Assembly (NCBI GenBank): GCA_023299945.1
Contig: JALZVZ010000282.1
Span: 1 to 5,028 of the forward strand
Length of the DNA: 5,028 nt
Origin: Altererythrobacter sp.
Lineage (GTDB): Bacteria > Pseudomonadota > Alphaproteobacteria > Sphingomonadales > Sphingomonadaceae
Direction: 5' to 3'
Within the stretch, counting starts at the first letter, position 1. Each line of letters starts with the position of its first letter. The notes under the pieces are model-generated. The model did not search any database. It was not told where the DNA came from and was given only the letters and a program-made list of their open reading frames with translations. Positions 1-5,028 of this stretch are shown here, piece by piece. The translations under genes and the position numbers were made by a program.

Positions 1-1685
1 TCAATGAAATAGGCCGGGCTGATAAAGCCGCGTTCCTTATCGTTCCAGCGCACCAGCGCCTCATATCCGCAGATGGAACCGTCAGCCAGACTGATTTTTG
101 GCTGAAAAACCGGGAAAATCTCACCCTTTGTCAGCGCCGCATCAATGCTGGATTGCAGCGAAACTGTCCATTCGCGGTCCTTTGCAGTGGCCTCGTCACC
201 GATCAAAATTGGGACTTCTGCCAAGGATGTCTTGTCTGCGAGTGCAATCACATTGCTAACCCGCTTGGCCGCGGCTTCACCAAAGCTTAAATCAGCAGCG
301 AATGTCACAGGCACATCGAAGAACTTACCGCCGATTTCCAATGGACTCGCGAAAATCGCTTTGAGCGCAACTAAATGTGATTGCACAATATCGCGCTGCT
401 CAAAACCTTCATGCCAGACGATATGCTCACCGCTATTAGCGAATAATTCGAGGTCACTATTGGCAATTTTCAGCCGTGCTGCAATCGCTTCGAAATATTT
501 CAACCTACCGTCATCATCTAGCATCGCCATGGCATCAGAGAGGCCGTGCAATTTGGCTGTCACCAAAGACTGGTTTTCAAGTGTTTTTGTTGCCTGTAGT
601 TTACGAGTAAGGGCCTTCAGTGTTGGTAGACCACTCTCGCCTGATCGCATTTCAATTGAACCGCGCCAGCGATTAAACCCTCTTAGCGCAGCGAAGACCA
701 ATAGGAAGAAACCTGCTGCAGAAAGTTCAATGTAGAACGGAAAAAATATCGGTGCGGTCAAACAACCAATGAAGGCACTTACTACAACGGCATATCCGAT
801 CCGGCGCGCCTTCTTGAAAAAGGCAATTGCCGCCGAAAGCAGCAGAAAGAAAATGAACATCGAATTGATGCGATTAACAAAAGTGATTTCGCCGGCAGAA
901 ATGCTCTCAGCAGCGTAAATCGAAAGGAAGCTCTGCGCAGCGTAGCCGGATTGAGGGAGCCTAACCAGATCGCTTTCTTGTGATCCAACATACCCAAGAA
1001 CGACCTTTTTACCGGCAAAAAATGATGGTTGCATTTTTCCTTGAGCGACATGTTCTAGGCTAGCAGTTTGAAAATCCTCAATTGAATACCGATAGTCGAT
1101 GAAGATCGCTGATGGCTCATGCGCCTTTTCATCAGCCAGCTCCATCGCAAAAGAATTATATACCCGGCCGTTGTCTATAGCGGCGCTAGGTATCTTCCAT
1201 TCATAACCAAAAAATGGCCAGTTGGCTTGATCCTCTACGACCAAATTTTGCCCATTTATTGCTTTAGAATTGACCGGAAAGTTCAGAACTTTGGCACCAT
1301 CTCCTTGAGAATAGTGGCCAACAAGAAAAAAGTTCTCCTCTGAGAGCTGCTTCAGACCTGAAACAAAAGCGTCTTCATTCTCTCCCAATTTCCCATGGGG
1401 AACGTCGAGAAATACCTTTGCGGCACCTGCGTCCTGAATATTGGAGATAGACGCCAATAAGGCTCCAGCAACACTTTCTTCTTCCAGAGCGCTTTGATCA
1501 ACCTTTACCAAAACAATTTCATCGCTTGGTGTGCTATTCCCCGCCCTTGCTTGAACAATCCAAGACATCGTGTCGAGGGGTAGCAAGAGATGAACAAGCG
1601 CAACAAACCCAGCCAATACAAACGCCAGCACAAGGTGACGCGTCACCTTGGGAATTGCTGAAATTTTGAACTTTGCGGTTTGCAT
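1..1685 (-). CDS. CHASE2 sensor / degenerate GGDEF / EAL-domain c-di-GMP phosphodiesterase (partial, C-terminus off window)
   Basis: This is an inner-membrane signalling protein predicted to hydrolyse c-di-GMP in response to an extracytoplasmic signal. Translating the minus strand from ATG 1685 gives 561 complete codons without a stop before the window edge. A membrane helix lies at about residues 18-35. A CHASE2-like sensor follows (about 40-270) with typical pieces: VKVDQSAL around D63 and AAKVFLDVP around D94. Three membrane helices come next (about 276-290, 298-314, 321-334). Residues 345-430 resemble a GGDEF domain, with SGLP (351-354) in place of the usual TGLP, but SGEH (418-421) replaces GGDEF, so cyclase activity should be lost. 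The EAL domain begins near 523 (FPVFQPKISLADG), with E542-A-L in YEALVRW; the metal-binding and catalytic residues beyond that lie outside the window. The Shine-Dalgarno is weak (AGG, 6 bases before ATG). Family assignment is firm. Whether the EAL domain is active cannot be judged here. Confidence 0.9.
   Translation of the reverse strand, partial: MQTAKFKISAIPKVTRHLVLAFVLAGFVALVHLLLPLDTMSWIVQARAGNSTPSDEIVLVKVDQSALEEESVAGALLASISNIQDAGAAKVFLDVPHGKLGENEDAFVSGLKQLSEENFFLVGHYSQGDGAKVLNFPVNSKAINGQNLVVEDQANWPFFGYEWKIPSAAIDNGRVYNSFAMELADEKAHEPSAIFIDYRYSIEDFQTASLEHVAQGKMQPSFFAGKKVVLGYVGSQESDLVRLPQSGYAAQSFLSIYAAESISAGEITFVNRINSMFIFFLLLSAAIAFFKKARRIGYAVVVSAFIGCLTAPIFFPFYIELSAAGFFLLVFAALRGFNRWRGSIEMRSGESGLPTLKALTRKLQATKTLENQSLVTAKLHGLSDAMAMLDDDGRLKYFEAIAARLKIANSDLELFANSGEHIVWHEGFEQRDIVQSHLVALKAIFASPLEIGGKFFDVPVTFAADLSFGEAAAKRVSNVIALADKTSLAEVPILIGDEATAKDREWTVSLQSSIDAALTKGEIFPVFQPKISLADGSICGYEALVRWNDKERGFISPAYFI
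1631..1650. repeat. Perfect 20-bp palindrome inside the 5' end of the CHASE2-EAL gene
   Basis: The half-site CAAGGTGACG is followed directly by its exact reverse complement, with no mismatch and no spacer. It lies 35-54 bases inside the coding sequence and encodes residues 12-19 (PKVTRHLV), at the start of the first membrane helix. As RNA it could fold into an 8-bp stem with a CGCG loop. As DNA it could bind a dimeric regulator. The same CAAGGTGAC half-site occurs at 4597-4605. Function is unknown. Confidence 0.85.
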
Positions 1686-1694
1686 ATACGACCT

Positions 1695-1709
1695 GTGAGT
1701 TTTCCTCAC
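1695..1709 (-). repeat. Small leader hairpin before the CHASE2-EAL start
   Basis: On the minus strand GTGAG, a five-base loop GAAAA, then CTCAC form a perfect 5-bp stem ending 10 bases before the ATG at 1685. It lies just upstream of the weak AGG ribosome binding site and could affect translation start. A 5-bp stem is short enough to occur by chance. Confidence 0.35.
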
Positions 1710-1741
1710 TTGCACAATGCCGCAAATGCCATAATTTTTGG

Positions 1742-1756
1742 TTAACACGCAGTTAC
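1742..1756 (-). promoter_or_regulatory. CtrA-like binding site upstream of the CHASE2-EAL gene
   Basis: Read in the direction of the gene the sequence is GTAA-N7-TTAAC. This differs by one base from TTAA-N7-TTAAC, the alphaproteobacterial CtrA consensus. It ends 57 bases before the start codon, a plausible place for a promoter-proximal site. CtrA controls motility and c-di-GMP genes in many alphaproteobacteria, which suits the gene downstream. A single near-match is weak evidence, and no clear -35/-10 pair was seen. Confidence 0.3.
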
Positions 1757-1825
1757 CAAACCCTCGGCAGAACGCTTTGTTCAGCCTTTTCAATTCACTA
1801 GTTGAAGCCGGGTCGCCGTTCGCGG

Positions 1826-2251
1826 TCAGACTCGGCGGAAATTGAACGCGGCATTGACGACGAACATCGCCAATCCTGCAATAACCGACACGGCTACACG
1901 CGCTGCAAGGAAGTGCATCGGGGTGTAATGGGTAAGCAAAGCAAACAGCGTCACTGTAATGACCAAACCCATGGCCGCATTGGCGAGGAATATCATATAG
2001 CCGGCGCCAATCGCGCGGTCGGTTCCTTTGAAAATCCAGCTGCGGCCGAGGCTATAGTGGAATGTTTGTGCAATCAGGAAACTGATGCCGGTCGCCACAA
2101 TCTTGTCCATTCCGCCATATTGCACAAGCGCCCAAAGCGCCGCCAATCCCAGCAAAAATGAGCCCGTGCTCACCACCGTATTGCGCACCAGCATGCCGCC
2201 AGCGCGCCGGTTCCAGAAGCGCGCAAATAAGGACGCTCTTTCAGCGTTCAC
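1826..2251 (-). CDS. GtrA-family small membrane protein
   Basis: This is a 141-residue polytopic inner-membrane protein of the GtrA type. Family members are linked to cell-surface polysaccharide synthesis, often to moving lipid-linked sugars across the membrane. Four hydrophobic helices are visible (about 24-44, 51-68, 82-104, 115-135). The two repeat ends carry the family pattern: HYSLGRSWIF (65-74) after helix 2 and VNAAFNFRRV (132-141) at the C-terminus, matching the usual asparagine/arginine-rich NRxWxF ends. I chose GTG 2251 because it overlaps the TGA of the upstream ferritin-like gene (GTGA), a common arrangement for translational coupling. Alternatives are ATG 2305, which would overlap the upstream gene by 58 bases, and ATG 2194. 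No good Shine-Dalgarno precedes any of them, which fits coupling. No glycosyltransferase gene is adjacent, so its sugar substrate cannot be guessed. Confidence 0.8.
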   Translation of the reverse strand: MNAERASLFARFWNRRAGGMLVRNTVVSTGSFLLGLAALWALVQYGGMDKIVATGISFLIAQTFHYSLGRSWIFKGTDRAIGAGYMIFLANAAMGLVITVTLFALLTHYTPMHFLAARVAVSVIAGLAMFVVNAAFNFRRV

Positions 2252-2928
2252 GCGCTTGCAGCGACCCCAGATACAGACGCCGCCACTTCGCCGCCATCTG
2301 CCCAATCCTGCCGGCGCGCGATAAACGGGTTGAGGAACAGGAATGGCAGTTTCAGAAACAACAGCTCAGAGTGCACAAAAGTGTCGACGCGGCGCTCCCA
2401 CCATTTCGGCTCGCGCTTGCCATTGGCACGCAGCCAGCCTTCGTAAGGGGCCCAATGACTGGGCTCGTCCTTATGGATGACACGGAAGATTTTCATCAGG
2501 ACAGGATCGCTCTTCACCAGCGCATGATTGAGCAAAATCTCGACCTGTTTGAACCCGCGTTGTTCGGTCAGCGCGATCACACGGCACAGCTTTTCAAACT
2601 GGTCGTCATCATCGATGAGTGCTTGCGTATCCAAATCATCGATTTGGGTCCGAAACATGATCTCGATAAAACGGTCAATATGCCCAAAGGTCCGGTCAAC
2701 ACACAAGGGCATTTTGCCCTGCAATTCGAACCAGCGGCGAAACATCATATAATGCGCGCGCTCATCCACGCGGTGCTGCTCGATCAAAGCGATCAAGGCA
2801 TGATCATCGGGAGCACGCGCCCGCACAGCCTCCAGCACGCGGTCAATGGCGGTGTAGCCGCGGTGCTCATTGTAGATATAGATCGAACCCAGAACGTCGA
2901 GGTAACGGCGACGAAACCATGCAAACAT
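2248..2928 (-). CDS. Ferritin-like di-iron domain protein
   Basis: The 226-residue product carries the metal-ligand pattern of a ferritin-like four-helix bundle. It shows E21 (YNEHRG), E56xxH59 (DERAHYMMF), E122 (LTEQRGF) and E155xxH158 (DEPSHWAPY): two carboxylates plus two ExxH motifs, as expected for a di-iron site. The two halves look alike (EHRGY..DERAHYMMFRRWF against EQRGF..DEPSHWAPYEGWL), consistent with pseudo-twofold bundle symmetry. The C-terminus has a hydrophobic segment (about 188-202, LLFLKLPFLFLNPF) that could associate with the membrane. I start it at ATG 2928 because GGAGG lies 7 bases upstream; an in-frame ATG at 2982 would add 18 cysteine- and phenylalanine-rich residues and has no such site. 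The downstream GtrA gene overlaps by 4 bases. Substrate and reaction (oxidase, hydroxylase or iron handling) cannot be told from sequence alone. Confidence 0.8.
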   Translation of the reverse strand: MFAWFRRRYLDVLGSIYIYNEHRGYTAIDRVLEAVRARAPDDHALIALIEQHRVDERAHYMMFRRWFELQGKMPLCVDRTFGHIDRFIEIMFRTQIDDLDTQALIDDDDQFEKLCRVIALTEQRGFKQVEILLNHALVKSDPVLMKIFRVIHKDEPSHWAPYEGWLRANGKREPKWWERRVDTFVHSELLFLKLPFLFLNPFIARRQDWADGGEVAASVSGVAASA

Positions 2929-2935
2929 GAGGAAA

Positions 2936-2940
2936 CCTCC
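2936..2940 (-). promoter_or_regulatory. Ribosome binding site fixing the ferritin-like start
   Basis: GGAGG on the minus strand sits 7 bases before ATG 2928 and decides between that start and the in-frame ATG at 2982. The site can also pair weakly with the CCTC just before the ATG (GAGG-TTT-CCTC), a 4-bp stem probably too small to matter. Confidence 0.75.
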
Positions 2941-3054
2941 AAAATGGCAAAACAGTCCACAATAGAACCGTTTTGTTAGCATCCGACCTGTCCGCGCAGC
3001 CTAGCGAACGCAGCCCTAGCGTCAATGCGGCAGCGCGCACTAAGCGATGAGCCG

Positions 3055-3101
3055 CCCGCACGCTGCGGGGTTGCTTTGCTCAGCCCACTTCGCAATGACA
3101 C
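3055..3101. repeat. Short palindrome plus REP-like extragenic segment
   Basis: CCCGCA and TGCGGG form a perfect 6-bp stem around a CGC loop (3055-3069). The next 32 bases, read on the minus strand, start GTGTCATTGCGAAG and continue to AGCAAAGCAACCCC. This resembles the dispersed extragenic repeats of the GTCATTGCGAGC...GAAGCAATCC type seen in many proteobacterial genomes. The resemblance is from memory, and only one copy is present here, so its status as a genome-wide repeat is an inference. Confidence 0.4.
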
Positions 3102-3137
3102 AGCCAAGCGCTAAACGCGCAATAGGGAAGAGTTAGT

Positions 3138-4496
3138 ATGGTCGGAATTCTGGGTCTTTTGGCGGGTTTAGTGCTGCTGATTTGGATGGCGCTGCGCGGG
3201 ATTAATGTCGTGTTTGCCGCTGTTATTTGCTCGATCGTAGTCATCCTTTCCAATGGGATGCCGTTTGCGCAAAGCCTGTCGGACAATTTCACTTTCGGCG
3301 ATTTGGGCGCATTCACTTTTGCCGGTCGGTTCTTCCTATTGTTTGCAGCAGGCGCGATTTTCGGCCGGGTTATGGGCGAGAGCCATGCCGCCACCAGCAT
3401 CGCGTTGGCCTTGGTGGAAAAGCTTGGCGCACAGCGCGCGCTTTGGATTATCGTGATCGCTTGCGGCCTGCTGACCTATGGCGGCGTGGTCGTGTTTGTC
3501 GTGATCTTTGCGATCTATCCGCTCGGGCTGCGCCTGCTGAAAGAGGCGGATATTCCCAAACGATTGCTCTGCGGAGCAGTGGCTTTGGGCGCAGGCACAT
3601 TCACCCTCACTGCCCTGCCAGGCACGCCGTCCATTCACAATGTCATCCCCACCACGGTGCTGGGCACGGATCTGTTCGCAGGCGCATGGCTGGGCCTGAT
3701 TGGCGGCGCGATCATGTTTGCGCTTGGTATGGTTTACCTTGAGCGGGAACGGAAAAAAGCCGCCGCCAATGGCGAGAGTTTTGACCCCGCGCCCACCGAC
3801 GTTATTCCCGATCTGGATACAATCGCCAAAGACCGACCCAGCGCTGCTCTGGCGATGGTGCCGCTTCTGCTGGTGATCGCTACCATTCTCGCCCCGCGCA
3901 TGGCGGGTGTTTTTGGCATTGGCGAGACTTCTAGCATCATCGCCTTTGCCAATGCGCAGCCAATATTGTGGCCCTCCATCGCGCTGATTTTGGCCAGCGT
4001 GGTGGCCGCGATCTTATTTCCCGCTATCCGCAGACGTCCACTGGCAGCCATCAGCGAAGGCGCGCAGGATGCGATCATGCCGCTGATGGCGACCTCCACC
4101 GTGATCGGTTTTGGCGGAGTGGTGGCAAAGACCGGCGGCTTTCAAACCTTCGCCGATGCCGCTGTCAATTCCGGCCTGCCGCCGCTGCTATCCATGACCG
4201 GCGCGATTAGCGTTGTGTCGGGCGTTACCGGGTCATCATCGGGCGGTTTGCAGATTTTCATGTCGACAATGGCGGACAAATATATTGCCATGGGGATCGA
4301 TCCTGAGGAACTCCATCGGTTGGTCGTTATGGCCGCAGGCGGGTTCGACAGCCTGCCCCATTGCGGCGCGGTTATCGCGATGCTTACGATCACCGGCCTG
4401 ACCCACAAACAGGCCTATAAGGATGTCGGCATGGTCACAGTTGCCGTGCCTGTTATCGCCACGCTGATTTGCGTTGCCTTGGCGATGATATTCTAG
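3138..4496 (+). CDS. GntP-family permease (gluconate / hydroxy-acid:H+ symporter type)
   Basis: This is a 452-residue inner-membrane transporter of the GntP family, normal family length (about 440-450). Known members carry gluconate, related sugar acids or D-beta-hydroxybutyrate into the cell with protons. Hydrophobic helices run along the whole chain, with a cytoplasmic-looking charged loop at about 202-234. Conserved-looking stretches are TALPGTPSIHNVIPTTVLGT (158-177), GFGGVVAKTGGF (324-335), GVTGSSSGGLQI (362-373), GGFDSLPHCGAVI (401-413) and LTHKQAYKD (421-429). The DSLPHCGAVI...LTHKxxYKD ending is more like the hydroxybutyrate-permease branch than classic gluconate permeases, but this is a weak guess. 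The ATG has GGGAAG 7 bases upstream. No kinase, dehydrogenase or regulator gene for a sugar or hydroxy acid lies next to it, so the substrate remains open. It appears to be a single-gene unit, divergent from the ferritin-like gene. Confidence 0.9.
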   Translation: MVGILGLLAGLVLLIWMALRGINVVFAAVICSIVVILSNGMPFAQSLSDNFTFGDLGAFTFAGRFFLLFAAGAIFGRVMGESHAATSIALALVEKLGAQRALWIIVIACGLLTYGGVVVFVVIFAIYPLGLRLLKEADIPKRLLCGAVALGAGTFTLTALPGTPSIHNVIPTTVLGTDLFAGAWLGLIGGAIMFALGMVYLERERKKAAANGESFDPAPTDVIPDLDTIAKDRPSAALAMVPLLLVIATILAPRMAGVFGIGETSSIIAFANAQPILWPSIALILASVVAAILFPAIRRRPLAAISEGAQDAIMPLMATSTVIGFGGVVAKTGGFQTFADAAVNSGLPPLLSMTGAISVVSGVTGSSSGGLQIFMSTMADKYIAMGIDPEELHRLVVMAAGGFDSLPHCGAVIAMLTITGLTHKQAYKDVGMVTVAVPVIATLICVALAMIF

Positions 4497-4505
4497 CCGC
4501 TAAGA

Positions 4506-4541
4506 TGACACGCAAAGGTTACAAAGGTTACACTGTGTCAC
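4506..4541. repeat. Tandem AAAGGTTAC 9-mers enclosed by a TGACAC/GTGTCA inverted repeat
   Basis: Two abutting copies of AAAGGTTAC occupy 4514-4522 and 4523-4531. They are framed by TGACAC (4506-4511) and its complement GTGTCA (4535-4540), starting 10 bases after the permease stop. ACACTGTGT at 4530-4538 is itself a small palindrome. The set looks like a protein-binding array or a degenerate dispersed repeat. Confidence 0.6.
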
Positions 4542-4597
4542 TTTCGCTGCCTTCCATATTTCTACGCAAATTCAGTGCCTAACGCAAAAATCTTGCC

Positions 4598-4643
4598 AAG
4601 GTGACAATTGGGGGGAAAGGATGCGTTTGTCACCTTTGCCCCC
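4598..4643. repeat. Hairpin with two competing pairings
   Basis: Fold A pairs AAGGTGACAA (4598-4607) with TTGTCACCTT (4627-4636), a perfect 10-bp stem with a 19-base loop. Fold B pairs GGGGGGAAAGG (4610-4620) with CCTTTGCCCCC (4633-4643): ten pairs, one G-G mismatch and a 12-base loop. Both use 4633-4636, so they exclude each other. Neither is followed by a T tract. Confidence 0.65.
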
Positions 4644-4644
4644 A

Positions 4645-4662
4645 GCTTGTCGTTGTACAAGC
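4645..4662. repeat. Short hairpin GCTTGT / ACAAGC
   Basis: A perfect 6-bp inverted repeat with a 6-base loop (CGTTGT) directly follows the two-fold hairpin, separated by one base. It is small, and by itself may be chance, but it extends the structured tract. Confidence 0.4.
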
Positions 4663-4748
4663 GATAGAATGCTTGCGATGCGAAAGAGCCGCGCGCTGCA
4701 TTTTACGCGCCAACGGCGTCGTTACCGGCTTTCATCCCTGTAGGAAAA

Positions 4749-4791
4749 TGCGCAGAGCAAAGCTGCGAGCAAGCTTGCAGCCTCTGGCGCA
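4749..4791. repeat. Long imperfect hairpin upstream of the exported-protein gene
   Basis: The outer arms TGCGCAGAG (4749-4757) and CTCTGGCGCA (4782-4791) pair over 9 bp with one bulged G. Inside, GCTGC (4762-4766) pairs with GCAGC (4777-4781) and encloses a GCAAGCTTGC palindrome (4769-4778). The element ends 31 bases before ATG 4823, in what is likely the 5' leader or promoter. It could be a leader structure or a dispersed palindromic repeat. Confidence 0.5.
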
Positions 4792-4822
4792 CTTATGACA
4801 TAGCCATTGCAAAGGGGCCAAT

Positions 4823-5028
4823 ATGCTAAAATTCCAACGACCAATTCTAGCCGCAGGCGCGATAGCCGCGCTGGCCATGACAATTGTGCCTGCTATTGGC
4901 CAAGCTCAGAGTTTCGATGAAATCGACGCTTTATCCGATGCTGCGCTGGATGAGCAGGCGGGCATTCAATCCGCCACCAATCAGGCGACCAATGGCGATT
5001 ATCTTGAGGCCATTGCCACGCTGGAACG
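4823..5028 (+). CDS. Exported TPR-like protein (partial, C-terminus off window)
   Basis: The first 68 codons of a secreted or periplasmic protein are visible. Residues 1-28 form a Sec-type signal peptide: K3 and R6, a hydrophobic core (ILAAGAIAALAMTIV) and a likely cleavage after GQA at residue 28. The mature start is acidic and helical (SFDEIDALSDAALDEQAG). Near residues 57-68, NGDYLEAIATLE resembles the second half of a tetratricopeptide repeat (G-Y-x-x-A-I...), so TPR-mediated protein binding in the cell envelope is a reasonable guess. The start is supported by AGGGG 5-6 bases upstream. The frame stays open to the window end. The gene follows the permease in the same direction but 326 bases away, so it probably has its own promoter. 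Signal peptide is fairly sure; TPR identity rests on one motif. Confidence 0.75.
   Translation, partial: MLKFQRPILAAGAIAALAMTIVPAIGQAQSFDEIDALSDAALDEQAGIQSATNQATNGDYLEAIATLE

Larger units (their letters stand above)
2929..3137. other. Divergent intergenic region between the ferritin-like and permease genes
   Basis: This 209-base stretch must hold the promoters of both divergent genes. I could not pick out a convincing -35/-10 pair for either. On the permease side it contains the palindrome and REP-like segment annotated separately, and CTAGCG occurs twice near 3001 and 3017. The permease start at 3138 has GGGAAG at 3125-3130, 7 bases upstream. Confidence 0.6.
4497..4822. other. 326-base noncoding region rich in inverted and direct repeats
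   Basis: No credible gene was found here. An open frame of 65 codons exists at 4601-4798, but it has no ribosome binding site or recognisable sequence and runs through the hairpins. The region holds four separate structures, annotated individually, and motif AAAGGT(T/G)AC recurs in both orientations. No hairpin is followed by a run of T, so a classical terminator for the permease is not visible. The promoter of the gene at 4823 should lie here but could not be placed. Confidence 0.7.

Noticed and set aside
145..735. 196-codon open frame on the plus strand
   Set aside because: It is antisense to the EAL/GGDEF part of the signalling gene; composition is serine- and alanine-rich without motifs, typical of a shadow frame.
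1741..1764. Hairpin TTGGTAAC / GTTAACCAA as a terminator after the GtrA gene
   Set aside because: The stem is AT-rich and has a bulge, and no T tract follows it in the GtrA direction. The CtrA-like reading of the same bases is more plausible.
2158..2979. 273-codon open frame on the plus strand
   Set aside because: It runs antisense to the ferritin-like gene, whose minus-strand frame has clear di-iron motifs and a strong ribosome binding site. The plus-strand translation has no recognisable domain.
3227..3742. 171-codon open frame on the plus strand within the permease
   Set aside because: It is an out-of-frame shadow of the GntP gene, whose frame encodes a full-length membrane transporter.
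4514..4531. Tandem 9-mers as a possible CRISPR or iteron array
   Set aside because: Only two abutting copies with no spacers exclude CRISPR, and no replication gene or AT-rich stretch supports an iteron origin.
4598..4662. Rho-independent terminator for the permease gene
   Set aside because: Stems are present but none is followed by a run of T on either strand, and the distance from the stop codon is about 100 bases.
4601..4798. 65-codon open frame between the permease and the exported-protein gene
   Set aside because: There is no ribosome binding site and no recognisable sequence, and it passes through several inverted repeats. It is cysteine- and arginine-rich as expected from noncoding DNA.

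Overview
The window looks like chromosomal DNA of an alphaproteobacterium, most likely a member of the Sphingomonadales (Erythrobacter/Altererythrobacter/Sphingomonas type). This rests on the style of the proteins, moderate-to-high GC in the conserved genes and a CtrA-like site. It is an inference from general resemblance, because no database search was possible. I see no rRNA, tRNA, CRISPR array, transposase or phage gene.

Left half, all on the minus strand and read from right to left. A ferritin-like di-iron protein (2928 to 2248) overlaps by 4 bases a small GtrA-type membrane protein (2251 to 1826), so the two look translationally coupled. After a 140-base gap comes a large c-di-GMP signalling protein (1685 to beyond base 1). 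It has an N-terminal membrane anchor, an extracytoplasmic CHASE2 sensor, three further membrane helices, a degenerate GGDEF domain and the start of an EAL phosphodiesterase domain cut by the window edge. Its 5' region carries a CtrA-like site, a small leader hairpin and, inside the coding sequence, a perfect 20-bp palindrome.

Right half, on the plus strand. A 209-base divergent intergenic region with a palindrome and an REP-like segment separates the ferritin-like gene from a GntP-family permease gene (3138 to 4496). A 326-base noncoding stretch follows, unusually rich in inverted and direct repeats built on the half-site AAAGGT(T/G)AC. The last gene (4823 onward, cut by the window end) encodes an exported protein with a signal peptide and the start of what looks like a TPR repeat.

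The genes do not form one pathway. The window is mostly ordinary core-type genome. The parts most worth a second look are the shared CAAGGTGAC half-sites, found as a perfect palindrome inside the CHASE2-EAL gene and in a hairpin with two competing folds after the permease, and the tight pairing of the ferritin-like and GtrA genes.
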